DNA of 64,000 bases from Martinezella hainanensis (GTDB lineage Bacteria; Pseudomonadota; Alphaproteobacteria; Rhizobiales; Rhizobiaceae), in the NCBI RefSeq assembly GCF_900094555.1, contig NZ_FMAC01000001.1, positions 1 to 64,000 on the forward strand, in the 5' to 3' direction. How positions within the stretch are numbered: position 1 is the first letter of the stretch; each line of letters opens with the position of its first letter. Below the pieces are notes generated by a model. The model worked only from the letters and a program-made list of their open reading frames with translations. It made no database searches and was not told the origin of the DNA. Positions 30,169 through 38,999 of the stretch are shown piece by piece. A program made the translations under genes and the position numbers.

Positions 30169-33100
30169 TCAATATTCAAATATCTGCCTGAAAACACCCG
30201 GCGCGATGATCGAAAGAGGATTGATCTGCAGGTTCGATTTCTCGATCGTGCCGGTCAGCCTGAAGGTAATGCCGATCAAGCCGCGATCGCTGCCATTGCC
30301 CAGGATGAAGCCGACGATCGGAACTTCGGCGAACAGCCGGTTCAGGCCATACGCGGGCATGAAGGTTCCCGTCATGTCCATCTTGCCATTGGCGTCCTTC
30401 AGCGTGCCCTGGAACGTCGCCCCGACCTGCACGCCACGTACCACGCCGTTTTCGACCGAGAGCACCCCATCGCGCATCACCAGCCGCGCAAAGCCGCGCT
30501 CGAAATTCTGCGAACGCGTATCGATATTCTGCTTCACGGCCGAATTCAGGCTCTTGCCGTTCTTTCCGCTCGGCGTCGACACGATGGTCGAGAGTTTCTT
30601 GTCATCGATGATGGCGAAGTTGCGGATATCGAGCGAGCCGTCCCAGTCGTCTTGCCCGATCGAGCGCAGCGACAGATTGAGCAACCCACCCTGCAAATGC
30701 TTATAGAGGTCGGTGAAGCGCGCAACGGCGCCGGCATCGCCGCTCGTGATACGGATGACGCCGTTGGCGCCTTTGCTCATCTGGGTGACGAGGGCTTCGC
30801 CGCTACGAGTGACGCCGGAAAAATCCGCAGCTGTCGTCTTGCCGCCGGCTATCGAATAGACGCCCTTGACATTGCCGACGGTCTCATCGTTGAAACCGAT
30901 AACCTTGTCGAGATTGGCGCGAACGGTCGCGCTCGCCGAAGCGTCTCCGTCCGAACTCTGCTGGCCGCCCGATGTGGACGCCTTCAGACGTGCAAGGATC
31001 GGACGTATGTCGGCGGAATTACCCGATATCGCCACGTCGTAGCCGCCACTCTTGCCTCGCTTCAGCGAGAGCGCGAAATCATCGAGCGCCGAGAGCTTCA
31101 CACTGTCGAAGCTTGCCGAGGTGAGGCTCCCCTTGCTGATGAGCAGATCGCCGCTGGCGCCGAACCCATCCCCCTTGAGCATGAAATTCTTGAGCGTCGT
31201 CTGGCTGTCTGGACCGGATGCCTCGAACTGCGCTGTCGCCGCAATGCCGCTGCCCTTCGACCAGCCGACCCACGGCACGGTCAGAGCCGCCTTGCCGAGG
31301 TCGACCTTGACGCCTTGGCGATCATCGTCGATGCGCGTCAACTCCACTTTGACAGGCCCATCGATTATATCCCGAAGTCCGGGCAGTACGGTATTGCGTT
31401 GCGTATCGGTCAGCGTCGCCGTGATCACGCGGGCGCGCTTGACGGTCGATTTGCTGTCGGTCGGCTCCACCATGTCGATCTGGGCCGGAATACTGTCGAT
31501 CTGGGCCTGGGCTTGCAGATGCACGGATTGCGGATCGGCCGAAATCACGCCGGTCAGATTGTCGATCTTGCGATTGTTCATCGGCTTCAGCAGATCGACA
31601 TTGTCGAGATTGAGCTTCGCCTGCCAGTCCGGCGGAGGCGGCTGCTGATCCTTGATAAGCCCTATCCTGGCATCGACCTTGGCGACGATCTTGCCGTTGA
31701 AATCCTCCGGCTTGAATTCGGTCCGTTGAAGCACTTCAAGCGGCTTGTAGGTCAGAAGTTCACCGATCGCATCGCCGGAGCCTGAAATCGTCAAGTCAAG
31801 ATCAGCCATTAGCGGCTTGTCGTAGGTCGCCGGGATCGAGAAGCTGCTGTCGCTCAGCGTGATCGTGCGGCCGGTCGGAAAGTAAGACGTGGCCGTCGCA
31901 ATATCGACGACCATATTCGGACCGGTCAGATCGAAATGGGCCTTGGTATCGCGCAACGGCGGGATCTCTCCCGGCACGTTCATGCGCGCCCCGTCGATGT
32001 CGAAGGCGATATGCAATTCGTTCTTGCCAAGCTGCAGCTTGCCGGTCTGTGACGCTTCCCGCAGTCGGCCAGCCGGAATGAAGACCGATATGGCGGCATT
32101 AGTCACCGAGCCGCCGAAAAGATTGCCCTCGACCCAGATCCTGGGTTTCGAAGCCATCCAGAAAGGCCAAAGCTGCTTGACAACAGTCGTGTCGAGCTTG
32201 TCCGCGCGGCCGCCGAAGCTGATCTCCGGCGAGCTGTCGCCGAGCTTCATATGCAGGGAGCCGAAAAGCGCGCCCTGCGGCGTCGATATGCCGAGATTGT
32301 CGAACTGGAATTCCTTGGTTGCGGAAAAGAACCGTCCGGTGGCGCGACCATCGAAGCTGACGGGCTTTTCCCCTGAGAGAGATGAGGCGGCGACGCCGTC
32401 CTTGATCACGAAGTCGATGCCGAAGCCCTTGCCTGCATTGGCGTCGACACGATCGAGATCGATGACCGCGCCGGAAAATGGCGCAATCGTCCGGAGAAAC
32501 TGCGCTTTTGACGGCGCAATCTCGAGGGTCTGGTGATCGAAGTTGTAGGCGAGGTTGATATTGGCCTGCGTCAACTCCTGCACATCATGGTCCATATAGA
32601 GGACACCGGGCTGGACATTGATGGTAGCGCTCAGCTTGGGATCGACGCCTGCCTCGCCCTTGGCGGCCGAAAGCGTGACGTCCCCGAAGGCCATTAGCCC
32701 CTGTCGCGGCGTACCATTCGGGTCATAGGTCATCGTGAGCGGCTTGAGATCGAGATTGGATATCTTGGCCGCCAGCGAGGAGCTTTGGCCGGCCTCCTTT
32801 TGATCCGCCCTCACATCCAGGAGCGCCACGGATCCGTTGAGCGCAACCTGGCCATAGAGATGTAGAGAATTGGGCGCAACGCGCTCGAAGGTCAGATTGT
32901 CGACGACAAGAGAGATGGGATCACCCTCCTGTCGTGCCAGCTTCATCGAGAAGCCGGAAATGCGCACGGAATTCGTGCCGCCGCGCTGGACGAAATGTTC
33001 AAGGAAATCGAGATTGTCGAAGGCCGCATTCAGGGCCTTGGGCAAGGCATCGACGCGCAAGGCAGTCCAATCGACGGGATCGCCTTGCGGCAGCAGCGAG

Positions 33101-33588
33101 GTGTCGAGCGCGATGCCCTCTGCCGCAACGCTTGCCACTTCCACCCGGCCCTCGATGAGGGCCAGCGGGTCCAGCTCCATGTTGACGGCCGACATCGTCG
33201 ACAGATGCTTGCCGCTCTCCTGATCGACGACGTTGACGTCGCGCGCTTCCAGCGCCAGCCGCAGATTAGGGGTAAACCGGATCACGGTCGCGCCTACTTC
33301 TGCCTTGTAACGCGGGCCGATGGCCTGATCGAGAGCCGTCTGCGCCTTCTGGGACAGCGGCGCATCGAAGATGCCACCTTCGATGGTCGCGATGACAGCT
33401 CCGAGAATGATGGCGAGAAATGCAAAGAAAACCAGCGTCATGCGGCAGACATGCCAGACATGCGAGCGACTGCGGCGAGCACGCTCTGGCACATGCACGA
33501 TCAACGGATCTTCGACCTGAGCGGACGGCAGATGGTCGAGCGACACGAGATCCTTTTTGCGGAATGTTACCTTTTCGCCTCGGATCAC
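30169..33588 (-). CDS. Very large AsmA-like (YhdP/DUF3971-type) envelope protein
   Basis: About 1,139 residues. A cytosolic basic segment is followed by one membrane helix (near residues 50-70), then a long periplasmic beta-rich region with AsmA-like repeats and a C-terminal domain ending ITFRLTGTIEKSNLQINPLSIIAPGVFRQ-type sequence, as in AsmA/YhdP proteins. These bridge-like proteins are implicated in lipid transport between inner and outer membranes. The start is uncertain: GTG 33588 is my choice, with GTG 33546 (AAAAGG upstream) and a TTG at 33654 possible. It is divergent from the peroxiredoxin gene. Confidence 0.85.
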   Translation of the reverse strand: MIRGEKVTFRKKDLVSLDHLPSAQVEDPLIVHVPERARRSRSHVWHVCRMTLVFFAFLAIILGAVIATIEGGIFDAPLSQKAQTALDQAIGPRYKAEVGATVIRFTPNLRLALEARDVNVVDQESGKHLSTMSAVNMELDPLALIEGRVEVASVAAEGIALDTSLLPQGDPVDWTALRVDALPKALNAAFDNLDFLEHFVQRGGTNSVRISGFSMKLARQEGDPISLVVDNLTFERVAPNSLHLYGQVALNGSVALLDVRADQKEAGQSSSLAAKISNLDLKPLTMTYDPNGTPRQGLMAFGDVTLSAAKGEAGVDPKLSATINVQPGVLYMDHDVQELTQANINLAYNFDHQTLEIAPSKAQFLRTIAPFSGAVIDLDRVDANAGKGFGIDFVIKDGVAASSLSGEKPVSFDGRATGRFFSATKEFQFDNLGISTPQGALFGSLHMKLGDSSPEISFGGRADKLDTTVVKQLWPFWMASKPRIWVEGNLFGGSVTNAAISVFIPAGRLREASQTGKLQLGKNELHIAFDIDGARMNVPGEIPPLRDTKAHFDLTGPNMVVDIATATSYFPTGRTITLSDSSFSIPATYDKPLMADLDLTISGSGDAIGELLTYKPLEVLQRTEFKPEDFNGKIVAKVDARIGLIKDQQPPPPDWQAKLNLDNVDLLKPMNNRKIDNLTGVISADPQSVHLQAQAQIDSIPAQIDMVEPTDSKSTVKRARVITATLTDTQRNTVLPGLRDIIDGPVKVELTRIDDDRQGVKVDLGKAALTVPWVGWSKGSGIAATAQFEASGPDSQTTLKNFMLKGDGFGASGDLLISKGSLTSASFDSVKLSALDDFALSLKRGKSGGYDVAISGNSADIRPILARLKASTSGGQQSSDGDASASATVRANLDKVIGFNDETVGNVKGVYSIAGGKTTAADFSGVTRSGEALVTQMSKGANGVIRITSGDAGAVARFTDLYKHLQGGLLNLSLRSIGQDDWDGSLDIRNFAIIDDKKLSTIVSTPSGKNGKSLNSAVKQNIDTRSQNFERGFARLVMRDGVLSVENGVVRGVQVGATFQGTLKDANGKMDMTGTFMPAYGLNRLFAEVPIVGFILGNGSDRGLIGITFRLTGTIEKSNLQINPLSIIAPGVFRQIFEY

Positions 33589-33716
33589 TCCTGCGCGTGC
33601 CTTTCGCTTATACAATTTTGTTGGTGACGCTGCGTCCCATTGGACGGCACACACGGGCAGTATATATGGCTTACCTCAAGTGTCATCTAAAAAACCGGCA
33701 AAAGAAAGGTTTTCCC

Positions 33717-34199
33717 GTGGCGGAAGTTTTTCCAGTTCAACTGAACATCGGCGACAAAGCACCGGATTTCGATCTCCCGCGCGATGGTGGAGATCACGTT
33801 CGTCTTGCCGATTTTGCCGGGAAGCCGCTGGTCATTTATTTCTACCCCAAGGACGATACGACCGCCTGCACGACGGAATCGATTACCTTCACGGCACTCG
33901 CTGCCGATTTCGCAAAGCTCGGTGTCGCGCTCCTCGGCGTCTCGCCGGATTCTGTGAAAAGCCATGATAAATTCATTAGGAAGCATGCGCTTTCCGTGCC
34001 GCTCGCCTCCGACGAGGAAAAGACCATGGCAATGGCTTACGGCGTCTGGCGGGAAAAGAGCATGTATGGCCGCACCTATATGGGCGTGGTGCGCTCGACC
34101 TTCCTGATCGGCGCCGACGGCAAGGTTGCAGGAGTGTGGGACAAGGTCAAAGTCGCCGGCCACGCCGAAGCAATTCTTGCCGCCGCCAGGGAACTCTGA
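33717..34199 (+). CDS. bcp: Peroxiredoxin, Bcp/PrxQ type
   Basis: A 160-residue thiol peroxidase. IGDKAPDFDLPRDGG opens the fold, and the peroxidatic Cys51 is in DDTTACTTES. The usual resolving Cys five residues later is Ile56 here, so it should act as a one-Cys enzyme or use an outside thiol. GVSPDSVKSHDKFI and a late STFLIG strand are typical. GTG at 33717 with AAAGAAAGG upstream is preferred over ATG 33666. It lies four bases before the DUF455 gene, so they form an operon. Confidence 0.9.
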   Translation: MAEVFPVQLNIGDKAPDFDLPRDGGDHVRLADFAGKPLVIYFYPKDDTTACTTESITFTALAADFAKLGVALLGVSPDSVKSHDKFIRKHALSVPLASDEEKTMAMAYGVWREKSMYGRTYMGVVRSTFLIGADGKVAGVWDKVKVAGHAEAILAAAREL

Positions 34200-34203
34200 C
34201 GGC

Positions 34204-35034
34204 ATGGCGGAAACCACCGAAATCATCACATCGCTGCGCGGCGGCGCCATCGCCGCTATCCGCTCAGCCGATCTCGATCTGAAGACCGAACTTGCCCAGG
34301 AATCGGCAAGGCGGTGGTTTGCCCGCACCTTGTCGCTGCGTTCACCGCTCGACCCACCGCTCGCCGATCGGCCTGGCCGGCCGGAAAAGCCGGAATTGGT
34401 GCCGCCAAAACATATGGAGAAGCGTTCGCTGCATACGCTCAAGGGGCGCATCGCACTGTTGCATGCCATTGCCCATATCGAGCTGAATGCCGTCGATCTG
34501 GCGCTCGACATCGTCGCGCGTTTTGCAACCGGCCCGGTCCCCAATTCCTTCTTCGACGGCTGGATGCAGGTTGCCTTCGAGGAAGCCAAGCATTTCCGCA
34601 TGGTGCGGGCGCGCATGCGCGAACTCGGCGCAGACTACGGCGATCTGCCCGCCCATGACGGCCTCTGGCAGGCCGCTCATGCGACCCGCACCGATCTCAC
34701 CGCCCGCTTGGCCGTCGTGCCGCTGATCCTCGAAGCAAGAGGTCTGGACGTGACGCCGGCACTGCAGGCCAAGATGCGCGAAACCGGCGACCTGGAGAGT
34801 GCGGCCGTTCTCGACGTCATCTATAACGACGAAAAAGGCCATGTCGCCGTTGGCGCCAAGTGGTTCCGCTTCCTGTGCGCGCGCGAAAAGCGCGATCCGG
34901 CCCGCACCTTCCAGGAATTGGTACGCGCCAACTTCCGCGGTTCGCTGAAGGCACCGTTCAACGATACCGCCCGGGCGGAAGCCGGACTGACGCCTTCCTT
35001 CTATCGTTCGCTGACATCTACAAGCAATGCTTGA
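34204..35034 (+). CDS. DUF455 (ferritin-like) family protein
   Basis: A 276-residue protein matching DUF455. HAIAHIELNAVDLALDI and FEEAKHFRMVRARM contain the Glu/His pairs expected of a ferritin-like di-iron site, with another YNDEKGHVAVG later. The biochemical function of the family is not established. ATG at 34204 comes four bases after the peroxiredoxin stop. Pairing with a peroxiredoxin could hint at oxidative or iron stress, but that is inference. Confidence 0.88.
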   Translation: MAETTEIITSLRGGAIAAIRSADLDLKTELAQESARRWFARTLSLRSPLDPPLADRPGRPEKPELVPPKHMEKRSLHTLKGRIALLHAIAHIELNAVDLALDIVARFATGPVPNSFFDGWMQVAFEEAKHFRMVRARMRELGADYGDLPAHDGLWQAAHATRTDLTARLAVVPLILEARGLDVTPALQAKMRETGDLESAAVLDVIYNDEKGHVAVGAKWFRFLCAREKRDPARTFQELVRANFRGSLKAPFNDTARAEAGLTPSFYRSLTSTSNA

Positions 35035-35150
35035 TATACTAGCGTAAAACGGCGCTTTCCGGTATTTAATACTGCCGTAGAAAGCATTCATTAACCATAA
35101 TGCCGTGTACTTCCACTGGGTGCCAAAACGCACCGATTGGGAGATTCTCG

Positions 35151-36467
35151 GTGACAGCAAAGCCTCAGAACCGGGTTTTCGGCAAGCAACGGCGACATCA
35201 CACCATTATCCTCGCGAGCGGCGATACGGTGCGCCATATGACCGTGCGCCCATGGATGGCCGCCGTCGCCGTCTGCATGGTCGGGATCTTCTCGATCGGC
35301 TATCTCCTGGCAACATCCTATCTCGTGCTGCGCGACGATCTCATCGGCGCGACGATGGCCCGTCAGGCGCGCATGCAATATGACTATGAAGACCGCATCG
35401 CAGCGCTACGTGCTCAGGTCGATCGCGTCACCTCTCGCCAACTCCTCGATCAGCAGGTCGTGGAGGAAAAGGTCGACAAGCTGATTGAGCAGCAACAGCA
35501 GCTCTCTTCACGCAACGGCAAGCTCAGTACCCTGCTCGACAGGGCAGAGAGCTCCGGCCTGACAGACAAGAGCGCACACCCGGATGCCAACGCTGCTGCG
35601 CCAAAGAACGAGCACGCCCAGCTGACGTCGCCCAAGGCAATCGAAAAGCTTCTCCTGAGCGGCAGACCGGCTGACGCCACACCCGACAATTCCACGCTCG
35701 CCTACGTCCCTGCCCCCGAAACCGTTGCCGACCGAGCTGATCGGGTCTTTTCCAAGGTAACGCTGTCGCTGAAGCATATCGAACAGGATCAGCTGTCGCG
35801 AATTCGCAACCTCACCGCCGGTGCGTCTGAAACCGCGAGCGAGATCCAGTCGATCATGCAAAATGTCGGCGTAAAAGTTCCGAACGAAGTCGCGAGCGTC
35901 AGCAAGGAAGATACGGACGGCGGCGTTGGCGGCCCTTACGTGCCGCCGGAGAATGTCGATCAGTTCGAACAATCCATGGCCGACCTCGATACAGCTTTGA
36001 CGCATCTGGAGACGGTGCGCGGCGCGGCCGAAAGCCTGCCCTTCCGCAACCCTGCCCCGGGCAAGCTCGTCACCAGCCCCTTCGGCAACCGCAAGGACCC
36101 GTTCTTCGGCACGCTGGCACTTCATACTGGTACCGATTTCCATTTCAGCCCGGGCGAAAAGATCAAGGCCACCGCCCCTGGCAAGGTGGTTTCGGCAGGA
36201 TGGACCGGCGGTTACGGCAACATGGTGGAGATCGACCATGGCGACGGTATCTCCACCCGTTATGGACATATGGAGCAGGTCCTTGTCAAAGTCGGCGACA
36301 AAGTCGGCGCTGGCGACGCGATCGGTCTTGCCGGTAGCACCGGACGCTCGACAGGAACACATCTGCATTATGAAGTGCGCGAGAACGGACATCCCATAGA
36401 CCCGATGTATTTCATCGCCGCCGGCACGAAACTCGCAAGTTACATCAGCGGATTGGGCGCAATTTAG
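35151..36467 (+). CDS. M23 family (LytM-domain) cell-wall peptidase
   Basis: A 438-residue envelope protein. A basic cytosolic start is followed by one membrane helix (about residues 35-55), a coiled coil rich in Gln and Arg (about 70-130), and a C-terminal LytM domain with the zinc ligands HTGTD and HLHYEV near the end. The active motifs are intact, so it likely cleaves peptidoglycan cross-links during growth or division. GTG at 35151 (TAKPQNRVFG) has GGGAG upstream; ATG 35100 in frame is less likely. Confidence 0.92.
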   Translation: MTAKPQNRVFGKQRRHHTIILASGDTVRHMTVRPWMAAVAVCMVGIFSIGYLLATSYLVLRDDLIGATMARQARMQYDYEDRIAALRAQVDRVTSRQLLDQQVVEEKVDKLIEQQQQLSSRNGKLSTLLDRAESSGLTDKSAHPDANAAAPKNEHAQLTSPKAIEKLLLSGRPADATPDNSTLAYVPAPETVADRADRVFSKVTLSLKHIEQDQLSRIRNLTAGASETASEIQSIMQNVGVKVPNEVASVSKEDTDGGVGGPYVPPENVDQFEQSMADLDTALTHLETVRGAAESLPFRNPAPGKLVTSPFGNRKDPFFGTLALHTGTDFHFSPGEKIKATAPGKVVSAGWTGGYGNMVEIDHGDGISTRYGHMEQVLVKVGDKVGAGDAIGLAGSTGRSTGTHLHYEVRENGHPIDPMYFIAAGTKLASYISGLGAI

Positions 36468-36560
36468 CTGCGGGAATTGTGACAAACGCGCAACAAAGAT
36501 GGCACTAATCCGAAAATTGCGTTATGAATGAACTTCAGGCCTGTTGAAGCGCCTGCTTTC

Positions 36561-36589
36561 CTTGACTTCCCGGGTATTTGGTTCTATGT
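36561..36589 (+). promoter_or_regulatory. Predicted promoter of the DEAD-box helicase gene
   Basis: CTTGAC (36561-36566) and CTATGT (36584-36589) are separated by 17 bases, close to the rhizobial consensus. The leader to the TTG start would be about 70 bases. Confidence 0.7.
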
Positions 36590-36664
36590 CGCGCTGCATT
36601 GCGGCACGCTCCTGCGTGTCGACTCATGGTGTTCGACTGAACCAAGACGGAATTAGATTTCCCT

Positions 36665-38182
36665 TTGACAACATTTTCTGACCTTGGCCTGAGCCAAAAA
36701 GTCCTTTCCGCGGTGACTGACGCGGGTTACACCACACCGACTCCGATCCAGGCCGGTGCAATCCCCTTTGCGCTTCAGCGCCGCGACATCTGCGGCATTG
36801 CCCAGACCGGAACCGGCAAGACGGCCTCCTTCGTGCTGCCGATGCTGACCCTGCTTGAAAAGGGCCGCGCCCGCGCACGCATGCCGCGCACACTGATTCT
36901 GGAGCCGACACGCGAGCTCGCAGCGCAGGTTGCCGAAAACTTTGAGAAGTACGGCAAGAACCATCGCCTGAACATCGCCCTGCTGATCGGTGGCGTCTCC
37001 TTCGAAGACCAGGATCGCAAGCTGGAACGTGGCGCCGATGTGCTGATCTGCACGCCAGGCCGCCTGCTCGATCATTTCGAGCGCGGCAAGCTGCTGATGA
37101 GCGCCGTCGAGATTTTTGTCATCGACGAAGCCGACCGTATGCTCGATATGGGCTTCATCCCGGATATCGAGCGTATCGCCAAGCTCATCCCCTTCACGCG
37201 TCAGACACTGTTTTTCTCGGCAACAATGCCGCCGGAAATCCAGAAGCTGGCCGACCGGTTCCTGCAGAATCCGGAACGCGTCGAAGTCGCCAAGCCGGCA
37301 TCGACGGCGAAGACCGTGACGCAGCGCTTCGTTGCCTCGCACGGCAAGGATTACGAAAAGCGCGCGACGCTGCGCGATCTCATCCGCGCCCAGACGGATC
37401 TCAAGAACGCAATCATCTTCTGCAATCGCAAGAAGGACGTTTCCGACCTCTTCCGTTCGCTGGATCGCCACGGCTTTTCCGCCGGCGCACTGCACGGTGA
37501 CATGGACCAGCGCTCGCGCATGACCATGCTGCAGAACTTCAAGGATGGAAACCTGCAGCTGCTCGTTGCTTCCGACGTCGCCGCACGCGGCCTCGACATC
37601 CCCGATGTCAGCCACGTCTTCAATTTCGATGTTCCGATCCATTCGGAAGACTACGTTCACCGCATTGGCCGTACCGGCCGTGCTGGCCGCTCCGGCGCCG
37701 CCTTCACCATCGTGACGAAGCGCGACACCAAGCACGTCGACGCGATCGAGAAGCTGATCGGCGAAGATGTTCAGTGGCTGAATGGCGATCTTTCGGCGCT
37801 ACCGCCGGCTGACGAGAGTGGCGACGACAACCGCTCCTCCCGCCGTCGTGACCAGAAGGGTAAAGGCCGCGACCGGGATCGCAGCCGCGGAGGCCGCAGC
37901 GCCTCGAGTCATAAATCTGATATCGACGTCGAGGATAATGACGTCGTAGCGATCGAAGCAGCACCAGCAAAGGCCGAAAGCGTGAAGAACGAGCGCAAGT
38001 CTGAGAACAACAATAAATCCCATAACGGTTCTCGCAACAGCCACCGGCCCTTCCCTGCTGCCAATGACGATCACCGGGAGCGCCGCAACCGCTATCGCGA
38101 TCAGGATGACGGCCCGACGCCGGTTGGCTTCGGCGACGATATCCCGGCCTTCATGCTCATCGTTGCAAACGCCAAGGCCTGA
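36665..38182 (+). CDS. DEAD-box RNA helicase, RhlE type
   Basis: A 505-residue ATP-dependent RNA helicase. Q motif: PTPIQAGAIP; motif I: AQTGTGKT (46-53); motif II: DEAD (154-157); motif III: SATMP; motif VI: HRIGRTGRAGR. The tail from about residue 385 is low-complexity and basic (Arg/Asp/Ser-rich), typical of RNA-binding extensions. The start is TTG at 36665, giving the family N-terminus TTFSDLGLS. It probably acts in ribosome assembly or RNA turnover, perhaps in the cold. Confidence 0.94.
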   Translation: MTTFSDLGLSQKVLSAVTDAGYTTPTPIQAGAIPFALQRRDICGIAQTGTGKTASFVLPMLTLLEKGRARARMPRTLILEPTRELAAQVAENFEKYGKNHRLNIALLIGGVSFEDQDRKLERGADVLICTPGRLLDHFERGKLLMSAVEIFVIDEADRMLDMGFIPDIERIAKLIPFTRQTLFFSATMPPEIQKLADRFLQNPERVEVAKPASTAKTVTQRFVASHGKDYEKRATLRDLIRAQTDLKNAIIFCNRKKDVSDLFRSLDRHGFSAGALHGDMDQRSRMTMLQNFKDGNLQLLVASDVAARGLDIPDVSHVFNFDVPIHSEDYVHRIGRTGRAGRSGAAFTIVTKRDTKHVDAIEKLIGEDVQWLNGDLSALPPADESGDDNRSSRRRDQKGKGRDRDRSRGGRSASSHKSDIDVEDNDVVAIEAAPAKAESVKNERKSENNNKSHNGSRNSHRPFPAANDDHRERRNRYRDQDDGPTPVGFGDDIPAFMLIVANAKA

Positions 38183-38249
38183 TAGATCCTGTCCAGACAT
38201 GCAGCAGGCCGGCTTGCCGGATGCTGCGTCCAACCTCGGGATCTGAATA

Positions 38250-38672
38250 TTGGGCAAGCCCGGCATCGATTTCCCAGGATTAGGAACCGGTCTCGCGATC
38301 CTGCGGGACGGCAAGCTTTTGCTCTATCGGCGCCTCAAGGCACCGGAGGCCGGATTCTGGAGCATCGTCGGCGGCAAAGTCGATCATATGGAGCCCGCCG
38401 CCAGGGCTGTTGTCCGTGAAGCGGAAGAGGAAAGCGGCCTTTCCATCGGCGAAATCGACTATCTGTGCACACAGGAGGTCATCGTAGATGCCGACTGCCA
38501 GCACTGGGTTTCGCTGATCTATGTCTGCAAGGATTTTTCCGGCGAACCTCGACTGATGGAGCCGGACAAGCTCTCCGATTTCGGCTGGTTCGGCCGCGGC
38601 GAATTGCCGGCTCAGCTTTCAGAGTTCGCAAAGGCAACGATCGCCCATCTGAGCGAAGCAGATTTCCGCTGA
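38250..38672 (+). CDS. Nudix hydrolase
   Basis: A 140-residue Nudix protein. The box is exact in spacing: a Gly in GGKVDHME, then REAEEESGL. Substrate is unknown; the LLLYRRLKAPEAGFWSIVGG segment resembles ADP-ribose or (d)NTP pyrophosphatases. The start is a TTG at 38250 with CGGGA about ten bases upstream; no ATG preserves the first strand. It lies close behind the helicase gene. Confidence 0.87.
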   Translation: MGKPGIDFPGLGTGLAILRDGKLLLYRRLKAPEAGFWSIVGGKVDHMEPAARAVVREAEEESGLSIGEIDYLCTQEVIVDADCQHWVSLIYVCKDFSGEPRLMEPDKLSDFGWFGRGELPAQLSEFAKATIAHLSEADFR

Positions 38673-38675
38673 CGC

Positions 38676-38996
38676 CTATTTGTCCGAACGAAGGGCGGCC
38701 TCATAGGCAAGCCGCACCCAGCGAGCCATTTCATCCGGATCATCAAAGGCATCGTCGGGTATCGACCAGTAGGGCATGTTGATGGCCTTGCCCTTCTTGC
38801 CCTCATAGGCCCAGCGTCGCGCACCGGCTGCCTCGAATTCGGAAGCGCTGGCATCGTCCGCTTTCAGGAGGATCTCATCGTCTACCTCGAGCGCTAAAAT
38901 CCGCCCCATATGGTAGATTCCCTTGCCACCGAACATCCGCTTGATGGTGATCGGCCCAAGCGACTGAAACATCTCCTCGATATCGATATTGTCCAT
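38676..38996 (-). CDS. TfoX/Sxy N-terminal domain protein
   Basis: A 106-residue protein consisting only of a TfoX N-terminal domain, with PITIKRMFGGKGIY near the start and a WAYEGKKGKAINMPYWSIPDD segment. The full TfoX/Sxy protein controls competence in gammaproteobacteria, but stand-alone N-domains in alphaproteobacteria are uncharacterised. It is the last gene of the molybdenum-maturation operon, three bases after the MobA-like gene. Confidence 0.85.
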   Translation of the reverse strand: MDNIDIEEMFQSLGPITIKRMFGGKGIYHMGRILALEVDDEILLKADDASASEFEAAGARRWAYEGKKGKAINMPYWSIPDDAFDDPDEMARWVRLAYEAALRSDK

Positions 38997-38999
38997 TCC

